Shown in pieces: positions 1-9,476 of a stretch of 64,000 nt of DNA (the stretch's first letter is position 1; every line of letters starts with the position of its first letter). The notes beneath the pieces were generated by a model, which saw nothing but the letters and a program-made list of their open reading frames with translations, searched no databases and was not told the origin of the DNA. The DNA lies in assembly GCF_004366595.1 (NCBI RefSeq), contig NZ_SORE01000007.1:1-64000 (forward strand), read 5' to 3'. Source of the DNA: Paraburkholderia rhizosphaerae (lineage in GTDB: Bacteria > Pseudomonadota > Gammaproteobacteria > Burkholderiales > Burkholderiaceae). Both the position numbers and the translations under genes were made by a program.

Positions 1-266
1 CTGCCTTCGCGTTCGAGCAGCGCCTCGAGCCCTTCGACAATCGACAGGCCCGCGGTCAGCAACGCGAGCAGTTCCTCGCTGAACAGCACCAGCGACAAAC
101 CACCGCGCGATGATGCCGGCCGGCGCAACGAACGGCGCGGCACGAGCCGCGTCGCATGCAATCCGCGCGCTTCGACCTGGCGCCGCGCGTCGTTCTCATC
201 ATGCGCGTCGATCACCAGTGCGACGATCTGGTTGTCGGGCGCCAGCGCTCTGACTTCGTATTGCAT
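1..266 (-). CDS. gspF: Type II secretion inner-membrane protein F, N-terminal part (runs off the window)
   Basis: The reading frame starts at an ATG complementary to 264-266 and is open to the window edge (about 88 residues). It begins MQYEVRALAPDNQIVALVID and later contains LSLVLFSEELLALLTAGLSI. That is the typical start of GspF/PilC proteins: a small beta-rich N-terminus with an Ala/Arg-rich linker, then the first cytoplasmic helical domain. GspF is the polytopic platform protein of the type II secretion system. The gene follows gspG on the same strand after a 174-bp AT-richer spacer, so it may have its own promoter. No strong ribosome binding site is visible. A type IV pilus PilC homologue cannot be excluded from this fragment, but the adjacent GspG argues for type II secretion. 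Confidence 0.75.
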   Translation of the reverse strand, partial: MQYEVRALAPDNQIVALVIDAHDENDARRQVEARGLHATRLVPRRSLRRPASSRGGLSLVLFSEELLALLTAGLSIVEGLEALLEREG

Positions 267-377
267 AGTGTTTCGCGAACCCGTTTTTTGAAGCGGTTTT
301 TACAGCTGCTTTTAAAGGAAATTTTTTACAGCATTGCTTACGATCTACCGCAATCCAATTACAATGTTTACGGACTA

Positions 378-408
378 ATGCCGGGTACTCTCTCGAGTAC
401 ACCGGCAT
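378..408. terminator. Strong stem-loop after gspG, possible terminator
   Basis: ATGCCGG-GTACTC at 378-390 pairs with GAGTAC (395-400) and CCGGCAT (402-408), leaving a four-base loop and one bulged base: 13 paired bases. It lies 33 bp past the gspG stop and before gspF. No T-run follows on either strand, so factor-independent termination is not proven; a processing or attenuation structure is equally possible. Confidence 0.5.
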
Positions 409-440
409 CAGTTAGTGATGCTCCGCATTTTTCGCTCCGG

Positions 441-911
441 CTATTCGCTCGTAATCTGCGCGCTTTCCGCACTGGTGCCCGACTGGTTATCAGGCCCGTT
501 CGAAATGATCGCGTAGTCGCTCTTCGCGCCGGGAATCTTGTAGACGTACGGATGGCCCCACGGATCCGGCGGCACTTCCTTCTTCAGATACGGGCCTGCC
601 CATTTATCCGCGTTGGCCGGCTTGACGACAAGCGCGGTCAATCCTTCCTGAGCGGTCGGATAACGGCCGACGTCGAGCCGGAAGTTGTCGACCGCCTTCG
701 TGAACACATCGATCTGCGCATGCGCGACCGTCACCTGCGACTTGCCGAGCTGCGAGAAGTAACGCGGTCCAACCAGTGCCGCCAGCATGCCGATGATCAC
801 CAGCACCACCAGCAATTCGAGCAGCGTAAAACCGCGTTGTTTGCTCCGCCGCGCGACCCGCGCTCGCATCTCGTTTACCGCCGGGCTACCGTTGCCATAC
901 CGCGACATCAT
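441..911 (-). CDS. gspG: Type II secretion major pseudopilin G
   Basis: The product is 156 residues from the start MMSRYGNG, chosen because GAGGAGAG lies just upstream. A positively charged leader ends in RGFTLLELLVVLVIIGMLAA, the prepilin peptidase site (cleavage after Gly, methylated Phe) followed by the hydrophobic assembly helix. The C-terminal part carries GspG hallmarks: YPTAQEGLTALV, then PYLKKEVPPDPWGHPYVYKIPG, split here only by normal spacing, and a final NGPDNQSGT. GspG polymerises into the periplasmic pseudopilus that pushes folded substrates through the outer-membrane secretin. It lies 78 bp after the stop of the giant glycosidase gene on the same strand, which suggests co-transcription and that the glycosidase is a dedicated substrate. 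The leader is unusually long. Confidence 0.93.
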   Translation of the reverse strand: MMSRYGNGSPAVNEMRARVARRSKQRGFTLLELLVVLVIIGMLAALVGPRYFSQLGKSQVTVAHAQIDVFTKAVDNFRLDVGRYPTAQEGLTALVVKPANADKWAGPYLKKEVPPDPWGHPYVYKIPGAKSDYAIISNGPDNQSGTSAESAQITSE

Positions 912-989
912 GACTCTCCTCAAGGCACCCGCCGTACGGCGGGCGCCATTCCTTATTGCTTGTTACAAACCACTCACCGCCTGCGGCGC

Positions 990-3900
990 TTAGAAACCGA
1001 TGCCAAGCACCATGTGCTCCGGCTGCGCCGCAACCACCGTCGAGCTCGCGTCCGACACGTCGTCATACGCGAAGCCGTAAGCGAGTCCGCTGATGCCGTG
1101 GTCGTGGAAGAACCGTGCGTACTCGTTCGACGGCGATGCCGCATACCACGCATCCGGCGTCGCCCACTTCGTGACGTCTTCCATCACGTGACGGTTGAAC
1201 GCCGCGCAGATCTGCGCTTCGATTGCGAGTTCCGTCGAATTGCCGGTGGCGAGCGCACCGCTGCCCTGCAGGATGTCCTGCGTAGTCGGCTTGTTCACGA
1301 TGTAGTTGCCACCGACGAACGCGCCGTTATGCAGATCCGTTTCCGAGAACACCAACTGGCTACCCTGCACCTTGCCGATGAACTGACGGCTGTTGCCCCA
1401 CATGTTCAGCACAAGGCTGTTCGACGAGTAGTACTGCCACACCTGGTTCACATACGCGTCGAAGTAGTTGCCGTTCGGCTGACCGGCCGCAAAGCTGTCC
1501 TTCGCCGGCGCCATGATGCGGAACTGCGACTTCGATTGCGGCTGGAACGCCGACGACACTTCGCTGGCATACGCGGCGAACAGATCCGCGCGGCGCTGCG
1601 AAATACCGGTCCGCATGTGGAACGTGCGATTCGAGCCGTACACGTCCTGGGTCATCGGGAAACCGAACTCGTCGACCTGCGTCGTGTTCATCCACAGACC
1701 GTTGTCGCCGTACGTGAACTCATACCAGTCGAAGTTCACGTTCAGGTTCGGGTCCGTCCCGTTCTGCGGATTCGGGCCGGCGAAACCGATGTTGTTGTTC
1801 GCATCGTTCAGGATCTTCAGGAACACCGGGCTGCCCAGCGACACATACAGGCGGCCCGAGAACAGCTTCGGCAACTGCAGCGTCTTGCTCTGTGCGAGCG
1901 TGAACGCGTAGTTCGAGTAGTTCTTTCCATCCGGCCCGGTCAGGTGATTCGCCGCATCGTTATCCGACACGGCCGACGCGACGATCGTGCCGTCCGGCTT
2001 CAGCCATGCAAACTGGCCGGTTGCCGGATCGCGCGCGATCACCAGCACATACACCTGGTCGTCGGTGTATGCGCCGTTCGTGTTGTTCACCAGATCGATA
2101 CCGATAAAGCCCGGCTTGACCGTGTAGTTCGGGACCGACGTATCGACCGACAGCTTTGCGTCGTTCGACGTCGATGCACCGTTCGGACCAGTCACGACGA
2201 CGCTGTACACTGCGCCGTTGTCGCCTGCTGCCGTTGCCGGCGTGTCGTACGTGCGGCTCGTCGCACCGGCAATCGCGGCGCCGTTACGACGCCACTGGTA
2301 CGTGAACGGACCGCTACCCGACATCATCGTCGCGAAGTGACCATTCTGGCCGGCCGGCACCGACTGGTTCGCCGGTTGCTGGATAAACGCCGAGACCGGC
2401 GGCGTGCTCGTGCTTGCGCCGCTGTTATACACACCAAACTCGAACAGCGAATTGCCGTACGGAGTCGAGCGCGCGGTCGAGTACATCCGCACGAAGCGCG
2501 CGGTCACCGGCGCCTGGAACTTCACATCTTCGACACCGCCTTTGCTGGCGTCCTGCTTGTAGACAGTCGTCCAGTTCTTGGTGGTGGCGTCCATCGGGTC
2601 CTGGCCTACGTCGTTCGACCACTGAATTTCATAGGCCGCAGCGTGCGCGTTCTCCCAGTTCATCACGACACGATCGAACGTCTGCTGCGCGCCGAGATCG
2701 ACCATCAGGTACGACGGATCGACGAACGACGACGACCAGCGCGTGTTCAGGTCGCCATCCACCGCGGCCGTCCCAGGCACATTGTTGTTCTCGACACCGC
2801 TGACGCTTACCGCCTTGTGCAGCGCGAGGTTCACGCTGGCCGCGAGCGGCACGAACTTCACGCTGATGGTGTGCGCCGCACTGACATTGTTGAACGTGTA
2901 GGTCGACTGCGCACCGAGCAGCTGACCGTCCACTGTCATCGCGCCAACACCGTACCCGCTTGCCGGCACCGCCGTGAACGTCTGCGACGCACCCGGCTCG
3001 ACACTCACCGCACCCGACGGGCTCAGCGCGCCGTTCGCATCGCCGCTCGCGGTGATCGTCAGCTTCGACGCCGCCGCGGTGTTGTACACCTCGAACTCGA
3101 ACAGCGAGTAGCCATACTGCGTCGCGCGCTGCACACCCTGCATGCGGATGTAGCGCGCGGTCGTGGTCGGCAACGAAATGTCTTCCGTGCCGCCCTTGCC
3201 CGCGCTTTGCGTGAAGACGGTGTTCCACGTCTTCTCGTCGTTCGACGTCTGAATCAGATACTGCTTGCCATACGCGTTCTCCCAACGCAACACGACGCGG
3301 TTGAACGGCACCGCCTGCTGGAGATCCACCTCCAGCGATGCGTCGTCCTTCTGATCCGACGACCAGCGCGAATTCTGGTCGCCGTCGACCGCGGCGGTTG
3401 CAGGGTAGCCATCACCCTGCACGCCCGTCGTGATGGCCGGCTTGCCGAGCGCAAGATTCGCGCTCACCGGTTGGGCCGCGTGACCGCCCGGCTGCTGCGG
3501 TTGCGTCGGTTGAGTCTCGTCGCTGCCGCCACCGGTGCTGCCGCTGTTATCCGTGCCGGTGCCCGGATCGGTCGTACCGCCGTTGTCACCTGTACCCGTG
3601 CCCGGGTTGGTGGTGCCGCCGTTGCCGCTGTTGTCAGCCGTCACGTTGAACACCTGGAACTCATACAGCGAGTATCCATAACCCGTGCTGCGTCCTTCAC
3701 CGTGCATCCGTACGAGCTGCGCGGTGACGGGGGTGTCGAGCGTGATGCTCTCGACGCCGCCTTTGCTATCGGCCTGCGTGTACACCGACGTCCACGTATT
3801 TCCGTTGTCGTTCGACGTCTCGATCTCATACTTCGTGGCGTGCGCATCCTGCCAGAACAACACGAGATGGTTGAACGTCGTCGCCTTCTGGAAATCGATC

Positions 3901-6900
3901 GTGAAATACGTCAGGTCGAACGGTCCGGACGACCAACGCGTATCCATCTTGCCATCTACTGCAGCTTCCGCCGGATACGGCGCCGGCTTACCTTCATCGT
4001 TAGGCACGCCTTCGTAGCTGGTCGCACTGACCTTTGCGCCAAGCGCCAGGTTCACCGCGGCCGACGCCGGACCGAAGGTCACACTGATCGTGTGATTGGC
4101 CAGCACATCGTCGAACGAATAGCTGTTCACCATCCCGATGGCTTTGCCGTCCACTACCACGCCCGTCACCGCGGCACCATCCGCCGGCGTGAACACGTAG
4201 CTCTGCGGAGCGCCCTGCAGCACGGTCGTCTTGCCATCCGACGTGGTCGTGCTATTGCCGGTCGCAGTGATCGTGCCGCTGCCGGTCGAAGTCGCGGTGA
4301 TCGTGTACGACGGCGTGTTAGCCGTGTTGTAGATACCGAACTCGAACAGCGAGAAGCCGAACTGCGTGGAGCGCGTCTTACCATGCATCCGTACGTAACG
4401 AGCCGGCTCGGAGAGCGTGAAGCGCACGTCTTCCGTGCCGCCCTTGCCTGCCTTCTGCGTATAGACGGTCGTCCAGTTCTTGGCATTCGGGTCGGTGCTT
4501 TCGTCGTTCGATACATCGATATCGTAGACGAGCGCATACGAGTCCTGCCAGCGCAATACCGCACGATCGAACTTCTGCGCCGAGCCCAGATCGACGATCA
4601 GACTCTGGTCATCGGCGAACTTCGACGACCAGCGCGTACCGTCGTTGCCGTCGATCGCCTTCGTCGCATAGTACCCGTCGTTCTCGCGACTGGTCGCGTA
4701 CGCCTTCACACCCGACGCGAGAGCGAGGTTTCCGCTCGGGATCGGATTGCCGCCGTTGTCCGGGTGGCCATTGGGGTCATCGGGGTTTTCCGGATTCGGA
4801 TTCGGGTTCGGGTTCGGGTTCGGGTCCGGATCCGGGTTCGGATTGCCACCACCACCGGCAGTGACCGTCAGCGTCGCTTGCGCACTCGTGACCGTACCGC
4901 CACCGTTGCTGATGGTCACGTAGTACGAGCCGTTGTCAGCCGTGGTCAACGACTGCGTGGTGAACGACGGAATCGTCGAGATGAAAATCGGGTCCTGGCT
5001 GCCTACCTTGAACCATTGGTAGCTGAACGGTCCCGTGCCCTTCGGATCGATGCCAACCTTAAACGTCGCGGACTGGCCTACGCCCACCGTCTGGCTAGCC
5101 GGCTGACTGACGATAACCGGTGCAGCTGCCGTCGGACCCGACACGCACAACGCCCAACCCGGGTTGTTGTTCTTGATCGCGAACGACAACTTGCCGGCCT
5201 GATTGACGATGTAGGCGTTACCTTCGACGCTCGGCACGTCGGTGGTCGTCCATGTATCCCATCCTGCCGGGAACGCACAGGATGCGTAGTTCGCGCGAGC
5301 GATCGTCAACGCTTCGTTCAGCGTCGGCAGGCGCATGCCCAGCGATTTGCAATACTGGTCCGCAATCGACTGGACGAACTGCGCGCCCTTTGTCTGGAAC
5401 GTCGTATCGAACTGCTGCCACGTAAGACCGCTCACGTTGTCCTGCACGGTCGCGATGAACGGACCCGACTCCAGACCGTCAATCGGCGAGGTCCACGTGC
5501 CCGGCTTGGCCGGAATCGGCGTGAAGCGCTCGGTGGTGCTCTGCGCCGAGCACTGCGGCACATCGTAGACGCCGAACTCCCACAGCGAGTAGCCGTATGC
5601 CGTGTGACGCGTCACGCCTTGCATGCGGACATAGCGTGCGGACGTGCTGTTAAACCGGATCGTTTCGGTGCCGCCTGTACCAGTGTCTTGCGTATAGATA
5701 GTCGTCCATTGCTTGTTCGCGGGAGCGGGGCCCACGTCATTCGAGACCTCGATCCGGTATTTGTCTGCATACGCGTTTTCCCACGCCAGCACGATCTGGT
5801 CGAACGTACGCACCTCGCCGAGATCCACCATGATCCACGCGGTGTCGTCAAAGGCCGACGACCAGCGCGTCCCCAGGCTACCGTCGACTGCGAACGCCGG
5901 TCCGGTTTCCTCTTTCTCGCCCGAGACCGAACCCGACGCCGTAGCGGCACCCAGCGCAAGGTTGCTCGCGCCACCGCCGCTCACGACGAGCTTCGCGATG
6001 TCACTGGTGACACTGCCGCCCGCGTTGCTGACCGTGACCTGGTAGTCACCGTTGTCGGTGTCGGTCGCCGACTTGATCACGTAATCGGAACTGGTCGCGG
6101 TGGAGTTAGCCGTAATCGGCTCGCCGTTGAGCTTCCACTGATACGTCAGTGGGGCCGAACCGCTTGCTTGCACGCTCAACGTTACGTTCTGGCCAAGCGT
6201 CACGCTCTGGCTGCGCGGCTGTGCCACGATGGCCGGCGCGATTGCGTTGCTCACCGTCAGCGTCGCGCTGTTCGACGTCGCAGAGCCCGCGCTGTTCGTC
6301 ACGATCACGCTGAACTGCGCACCGTCGTCCGCAAGCGTCTCGATCGGCGTAGCGTACTCGTTCTGGTTCGCACCGGTGATCGTTACGCCATTCTTCAGCC
6401 ACTGGTACGACAGTACAGGCGAGCCGGACGCGATCACGCTGAATTGCGTGCTGTTGCCCGCCGTGATGGTGACCGGCGACGGCTGCGTCGTGATTTCCGG
6501 CTTTTTCGGCTGGACAACGGACAGGACTGCCGCGTCCGAAGTCTGGCTGCCGTTGACGTTGCTGACGGTGACCGAGTACTTTGCCCCGTCGTCGTCCACC
6601 GTGAGTGCCGGCGTCGTGTAGGCGAAGCTATTCGCGCCTGGAATCGGCGCCCCGTTCTTCATCCACTGGAAGCTCAGCTGCGCCGAGCTGGCCGCGAGCA
6701 CGTTGAACGTCGCCGTCAGGCCGACCGTCGAGTTCTGGTTTATAGGCTGCGTGATGATTTGCGGCGGGGTTCCCTGCTGCGCGCCGATGATCAGCGACTT
6801 GCCATCGAACACTTGCGCTGCGTCTATCGGTGCGACGGTGTAGGTTGCAGTGCCACTGCCGAGTCCCGGCGACGTCGCGGTCACCGTGACCGTGCCCGGC

Positions 6901-9476
6901 GTGAACGTGCTGCGCACGACGATCTGCGTGACGCCGCCTTGCACGTAGAGCTTCGTGTCACCCGGTGCATGCCAGCCGAGCGGCTGGCTGTCGTCGTAAT
7001 AGTGATCGCTACCGCCACGGTACTCACCCGCTGCGCCATTGACCGCGAAGGTGATTTCCCTCTTCTGCTTTTCCGAAATCGGCACCACTACGCCATTTGC
7101 GTCGACCACTTCCACATGAATAATCGCAGCGTCGGTACCGTTCGCAACCAGCGGGAACTGCGTGCCGTCCGGCTTCGTCAGTTGCGGTTCGACCGTCAAC
7201 CGGATGTGATCCTCGTTGCCGGCAGTCACTTGCTGGTCGTACGTGACGACCTCGCTACGCTGATTCAGACACTCGGCCCTCAGCGTGCCGGGCACAAATT
7301 TCACGTTGTCCCAGTGCACCTGCCCCGGAAGCTGCGTCGTCTGCTGGGAGGCGTCGGCGTTCGAATAGGTCTCTTTCGAATTCGGCGTCTGAACTTCGCC
7401 AACCTGCTGGCCGTTAAGCGTCAGACGGACCAATGGGCAGTTGCTGAACGCGTTGACCCTCACCTTCTCCAAAGAAGGATCATCATTCGTGGGCACGCGG
7501 GTCCAGTGATACGCGAGCTTCACGACCGGCTTGATCTCGTACGGCGTCCACGCTTCCTGATAGATGTAGTAAAGCAGACGCGGCAGACGGTTCTCGTCCA
7601 TCATCGACGCGCCATTACTACGCACTTCCATGTTCGAGTAGTGGTCGAACTGGTCGACGATTTCGCCCGGGGTATCGGCGAGATACCAGTGCGCGATGCC
7701 CATCGACTTGATCGCGACGCTTTGCACCCATTGCTTCACATAGGACTCGGCGAATTGAATTTCATAGTCGTAGCTCGCCCGGCCGACGCCAGTGCCCCAG
7801 TATTCGGAGCCGACGCTCGGCGAATTCGGAAACTGATGCTTGACGCCGATATCGCAGCCGTTACCGCTACAACCAAGCAGATCGCCGTTGTCAGGGTTCG
7901 GTGTACGGTCCGCCTGCGCGCGCGTGTGGGTCGGGTCCCACGTCTGCGAGATGCCTTTTAACAATCTCGCAAAATCCGTGTCCGTGGCGCCGTTGTCCGC
8001 TTCCCATGCGAGCACCGACGGGCGATTGCGGTCGTGCACGATCATGTCGCGGTGCAATTCCTTCTTCAAATCGCGGTCCCACGACTGCATGCAGTTCGTT
8101 TGGGCATCGTCCGTGCAAATATGCGCAAAGCCGTTCTCGCCATCGCCGCTCGGCTGCAACACCATCACGCCGTATGCGTCGGCAGCATCGAGGAACTCAG
8201 GACCCTGCGCCGAGTGGCCCGGGCGATACAGACTCCCGCCTGCGTCCGCGAGCAGCATGAGATCGCGCCATTGCAGTGCCGCCGGCACGGCCGATCCGAG
8301 CGCCGGGAAGTCGTAGCGGCCCGATGCGCCCCACAGATAGTGCGGATGTCCGTTGATGATCGGGAAATTGCTGTCCCAGGTAATCGTGCGGATACCAAGC
8401 GGCGTGTCCTTCGCATCCTTCACCACGCCGTCCACGGCGACCGTGGTGATCACGTGGTACAGATAGGGTTTGCCGTACGTGCTATTGTTCGGATACCAGA
8501 GCGTCGGATTCGAAACCGTCAGCGTCTGGTCGAATACCTGCTCCTTCAGATTGGGCGCAGTACCACTCACCTCAACCTTCTGGGTATCCTGTCTACGCGC
8601 AACAACCTGGCCGTTCGCATCGACGATTTGCGTCGTCAACGTGACCTGCTGGTCCGTCGAATTTTCGTTCAGTACATTCGTGCGCACCAGAATCGACGCT
8701 GAATCCCCACTCGCGGTCAGCGCGGCCGTCGAGACGTAGGTACCCCAGGTGTGCATCACTGCATAGACGTTTTCAGGAATGCGCACGCGGTCCGTGATGT
8801 GCATCCACACCGGACGGAACAGGCCCGAATCGCTCTGGCCGAAGCGGAACGCACCGCCAAAACCCGGCGACTTGAAGAACTTGTCGTTGCGCGCGACCTT
8901 CACCGCGATCACGTTGTCCGTCGTGCCGTCGAACGTCACAAAGTCCGTTGCGTCGACTTCAAACGGAATGAAACCCATCACGTGGGTCGCATTCTTGTTT
9001 TCCGGGATCTCGCTGTTGCCCTGGATAAATTTGCCGTTGATGTACACCTGCGCACCGACGTGAGCGCCCTCGAACTCGATCAGCACTTTGCGGTCCTTGT
9101 ACGCCGGGTCCAACTTGAAGTGCTTGCGATACCAGGTGATGTTGCCGGTGAGTTGGCCCTCGCCGCCACCCGACTCCTTATTGAGGAAGGTGTCGTTATC
9201 CGATGGGGACTGCGGTACACCTTTATCTTGCCAACCCTTGGCAGGATCCGAATCGTCGTAATCCCGCTTCGCATACTCAGGCACGCCGTCAGCGCCCACG
9301 GCACCGTCGGAATCCTTGATGTAGCGCCAGGGCGTCTGCCCGAGATTGATATCTATACGGTTGGATGCCGGTATTGAAACGCCCGCGACTGCATGTGTCG
9401 CGAAGACCAGCAACAACCAGAGTAGAGCAAGCTGGCCCGCAAGCTGCCCCGATAAATGCCCAATGCGTTCGCGCAT
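990..9476 (-). CDS. Giant secreted multimodular glycoside hydrolase (GH2-like N-terminus, Ig and F5/8C modules, GH64 C-terminus)
   Basis: A 2,828-residue product; the start MRERIGHL is preferred because GAGGGG precedes it. In order: signal peptide (1-32, ending HAVAG); GH2 sugar-binding and Ig-like domains (about 45-360); GH2 TIM barrel (about 365-650) with DRNRPSVLAWEADNG and SEYWGTG; Ig-like modules near 905-987, 993-1077 and 1081-1166; F5/8C discoidin module 1171-1306; DUF1566-like 1330-1447; Ig 1452-1541; Asn/Asp-Pro linker 1545-1580; F5/8C 1583-1717; InlB-type repeat 1723-1803; F5/8C 1809-1945; Gly/Thr linker; F5/8C 2007-2132; InlB-type repeat 2139-2208; F5/8C 2216-2351; Ig 2361-2445; GH64 beta-1,3-glucanase 2450-2828. 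The GH64 part has WYEFTYGDNG and NTTQVDEFG, with Glu and Asp 16 residues apart as in the catalytic pair of Streptomyces laminaripentaose-producing glucanase. The GH2 acid/base motif NE reads NG here, so activity of that module is uncertain. Expected to act outside the cell on beta-glucan; export through the adjacent type II system is inferred. Confidence 0.88.
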   Translation of the reverse strand: MRERIGHLSGQLAGQLALLWLLLVFATHAVAGVSIPASNRIDINLGQTPWRYIKDSDGAVGADGVPEYAKRDYDDSDPAKGWQDKGVPQSPSDNDTFLNKESGGGEGQLTGNITWYRKHFKLDPAYKDRKVLIEFEGAHVGAQVYINGKFIQGNSEIPENKNATHVMGFIPFEVDATDFVTFDGTTDNVIAVKVARNDKFFKSPGFGGAFRFGQSDSGLFRPVWMHITDRVRIPENVYAVMHTWGTYVSTAALTASGDSASILVRTNVLNENSTDQQVTLTTQIVDANGQVVARRQDTQKVEVSGTAPNLKEQVFDQTLTVSNPTLWYPNNSTYGKPYLYHVITTVAVDGVVKDAKDTPLGIRTITWDSNFPIINGHPHYLWGASGRYDFPALGSAVPAALQWRDLMLLADAGGSLYRPGHSAQGPEFLDAADAYGVMVLQPSGDGENGFAHICTDDAQTNCMQSWDRDLKKELHRDMIVHDRNRPSVLAWEADNGATDTDFARLLKGISQTWDPTHTRAQADRTPNPDNGDLLGCSGNGCDIGVKHQFPNSPSVGSEYWGTGVGRASYDYEIQFAESYVKQWVQSVAIKSMGIAHWYLADTPGEIVDQFDHYSNMEVRSNGASMMDENRLPRLLYYIYQEAWTPYEIKPVVKLAYHWTRVPTNDDPSLEKVRVNAFSNCPLVRLTLNGQQVGEVQTPNSKETYSNADASQQTTQLPGQVHWDNVKFVPGTLRAECLNQRSEVVTYDQQVTAGNEDHIRLTVEPQLTKPDGTQFPLVANGTDAAIIHVEVVDANGVVVPISEKQKREITFAVNGAAGEYRGGSDHYYDDSQPLGWHAPGDTKLYVQGGVTQIVVRSTFTPGTVTVTATSPGLGSGTATYTVAPIDAAQVFDGKSLIIGAQQGTPPQIITQPINQNSTVGLTATFNVLAASSAQLSFQWMKNGAPIPGANSFAYTTPALTVDDDGAKYSVTVSNVNGSQTSDAAVLSVVQPKKPEITTQPSPVTITAGNSTQFSVIASGSPVLSYQWLKNGVTITGANQNEYATPIETLADDGAQFSVIVTNSAGSATSNSATLTVSNAIAPAIVAQPRSQSVTLGQNVTLSVQASGSAPLTYQWKLNGEPITANSTATSSDYVIKSATDTDNGDYQVTVSNAGGSVTSDIAKLVVSGGGASNLALGAATASGSVSGEKEETGPAFAVDGSLGTRWSSAFDDTAWIMVDLGEVRTFDQIVLAWENAYADKYRIEVSNDVGPAPANKQWTTIYTQDTGTGGTETIRFNSTSARYVRMQGVTRHTAYGYSLWEFGVYDVPQCSAQSTTERFTPIPAKPGTWTSPIDGLESGPFIATVQDNVSGLTWQQFDTTFQTKGAQFVQSIADQYCKSLGMRLPTLNEALTIARANYASCAFPAGWDTWTTTDVPSVEGNAYIVNQAGKLSFAIKNNNPGWALCVSGPTAAAPVIVSQPASQTVGVGQSATFKVGIDPKGTGPFSYQWFKVGSQDPIFISTIPSFTTQSLTTADNGSYYVTISNGGGTVTSAQATLTVTAGGGGNPNPDPDPNPNPNPNPNPENPDDPNGHPDNGGNPIPSGNLALASGVKAYATSRENDGYYATKAIDGNDGTRWSSKFADDQSLIVDLGSAQKFDRAVLRWQDSYALVYDIDVSNDESTDPNAKNWTTVYTQKAGKGGTEDVRFTLSEPARYVRMHGKTRSTQFGFSLFEFGIYNTANTPSYTITATSTGSGTITATGNSTTTSDGKTTVLQGAPQSYVFTPADGAAVTGVVVDGKAIGMVNSYSFDDVLANHTISVTFGPASAAVNLALGAKVSATSYEGVPNDEGKPAPYPAEAAVDGKMDTRWSSGPFDLTYFTIDFQKATTFNHLVLFWQDAHATKYEIETSNDNGNTWTSVYTQADSKGGVESITLDTPVTAQLVRMHGEGRSTGYGYSLYEFQVFNVTADNSGNGGTTNPGTGTGDNGGTTDPGTGTDNSGSTGGGSDETQPTQPQQPGGHAAQPVSANLALGKPAITTGVQGDGYPATAAVDGDQNSRWSSDQKDDASLEVDLQQAVPFNRVVLRWENAYGKQYLIQTSNDEKTWNTVFTQSAGKGGTEDISLPTTTARYIRMQGVQRATQYGYSLFEFEVYNTAAASKLTITASGDANGALSPSGAVSVEPGASQTFTAVPASGYGVGAMTVDGQLLGAQSTYTFNNVSAAHTISVKFVPLAASVNLALHKAVSVSGVENNNVPGTAAVDGDLNTRWSSSFVDPSYLMVDLGAQQTFDRVVMNWENAHAAAYEIQWSNDVGQDPMDATTKNWTTVYKQDASKGGVEDVKFQAPVTARFVRMYSTARSTPYGNSLFEFGVYNSGASTSTPPVSAFIQQPANQSVPAGQNGHFATMMSGSGPFTYQWRRNGAAIAGATSRTYDTPATAAGDNGAVYSVVVTGPNGASTSNDAKLSVDTSVPNYTVKPGFIGIDLVNNTNGAYTDDQVYVLVIARDPATGQFAWLKPDGTIVASAVSDNDAANHLTGPDGKNYSNYAFTLAQSKTLQLPKLFSGRLYVSLGSPVFLKILNDANNNIGFAGPNPQNGTDPNLNVNFDWYEFTYGDNGLWMNTTQVDEFGFPMTQDVYGSNRTFHMRTGISQRRADLFAAYASEVSSAFQPQSKSQFRIMAPAKDSFAAGQPNGNYFDAYVNQVWQYYSSNSLVLNMWGNSRQFIGKVQGSQLVFSETDLHNGAFVGGNYIVNKPTTQDILQGSGALATGNSTELAIEAQICAAFNRHVMEDVTKWATPDAWYAASPSNEYARFFHDHGISGLAYGFAYDDVSDASSTVVAAQPEHMVLGIGF
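4791..4845. repeat. In-frame hexanucleotide tract encoding the Asn/Asp-Pro linker
   Basis: A run of GGNTTC-type 6-bp units, read on the minus strand as alternating Asn-Pro and Asp-Pro codons, encodes the flexible linker near residues 1545-1565 of the giant glycosidase. Copy changes would lengthen or shorten the linker without breaking the frame. Confidence 0.85.

Noticed and set aside
156..7961. A 2,601-codon open frame on the plus strand
   Set aside because: It is antisense to the glycosidase and GspG genes, Arg/His/Val-rich, has no domain, and arises from the high-GC codon bias of the minus-strand genes.
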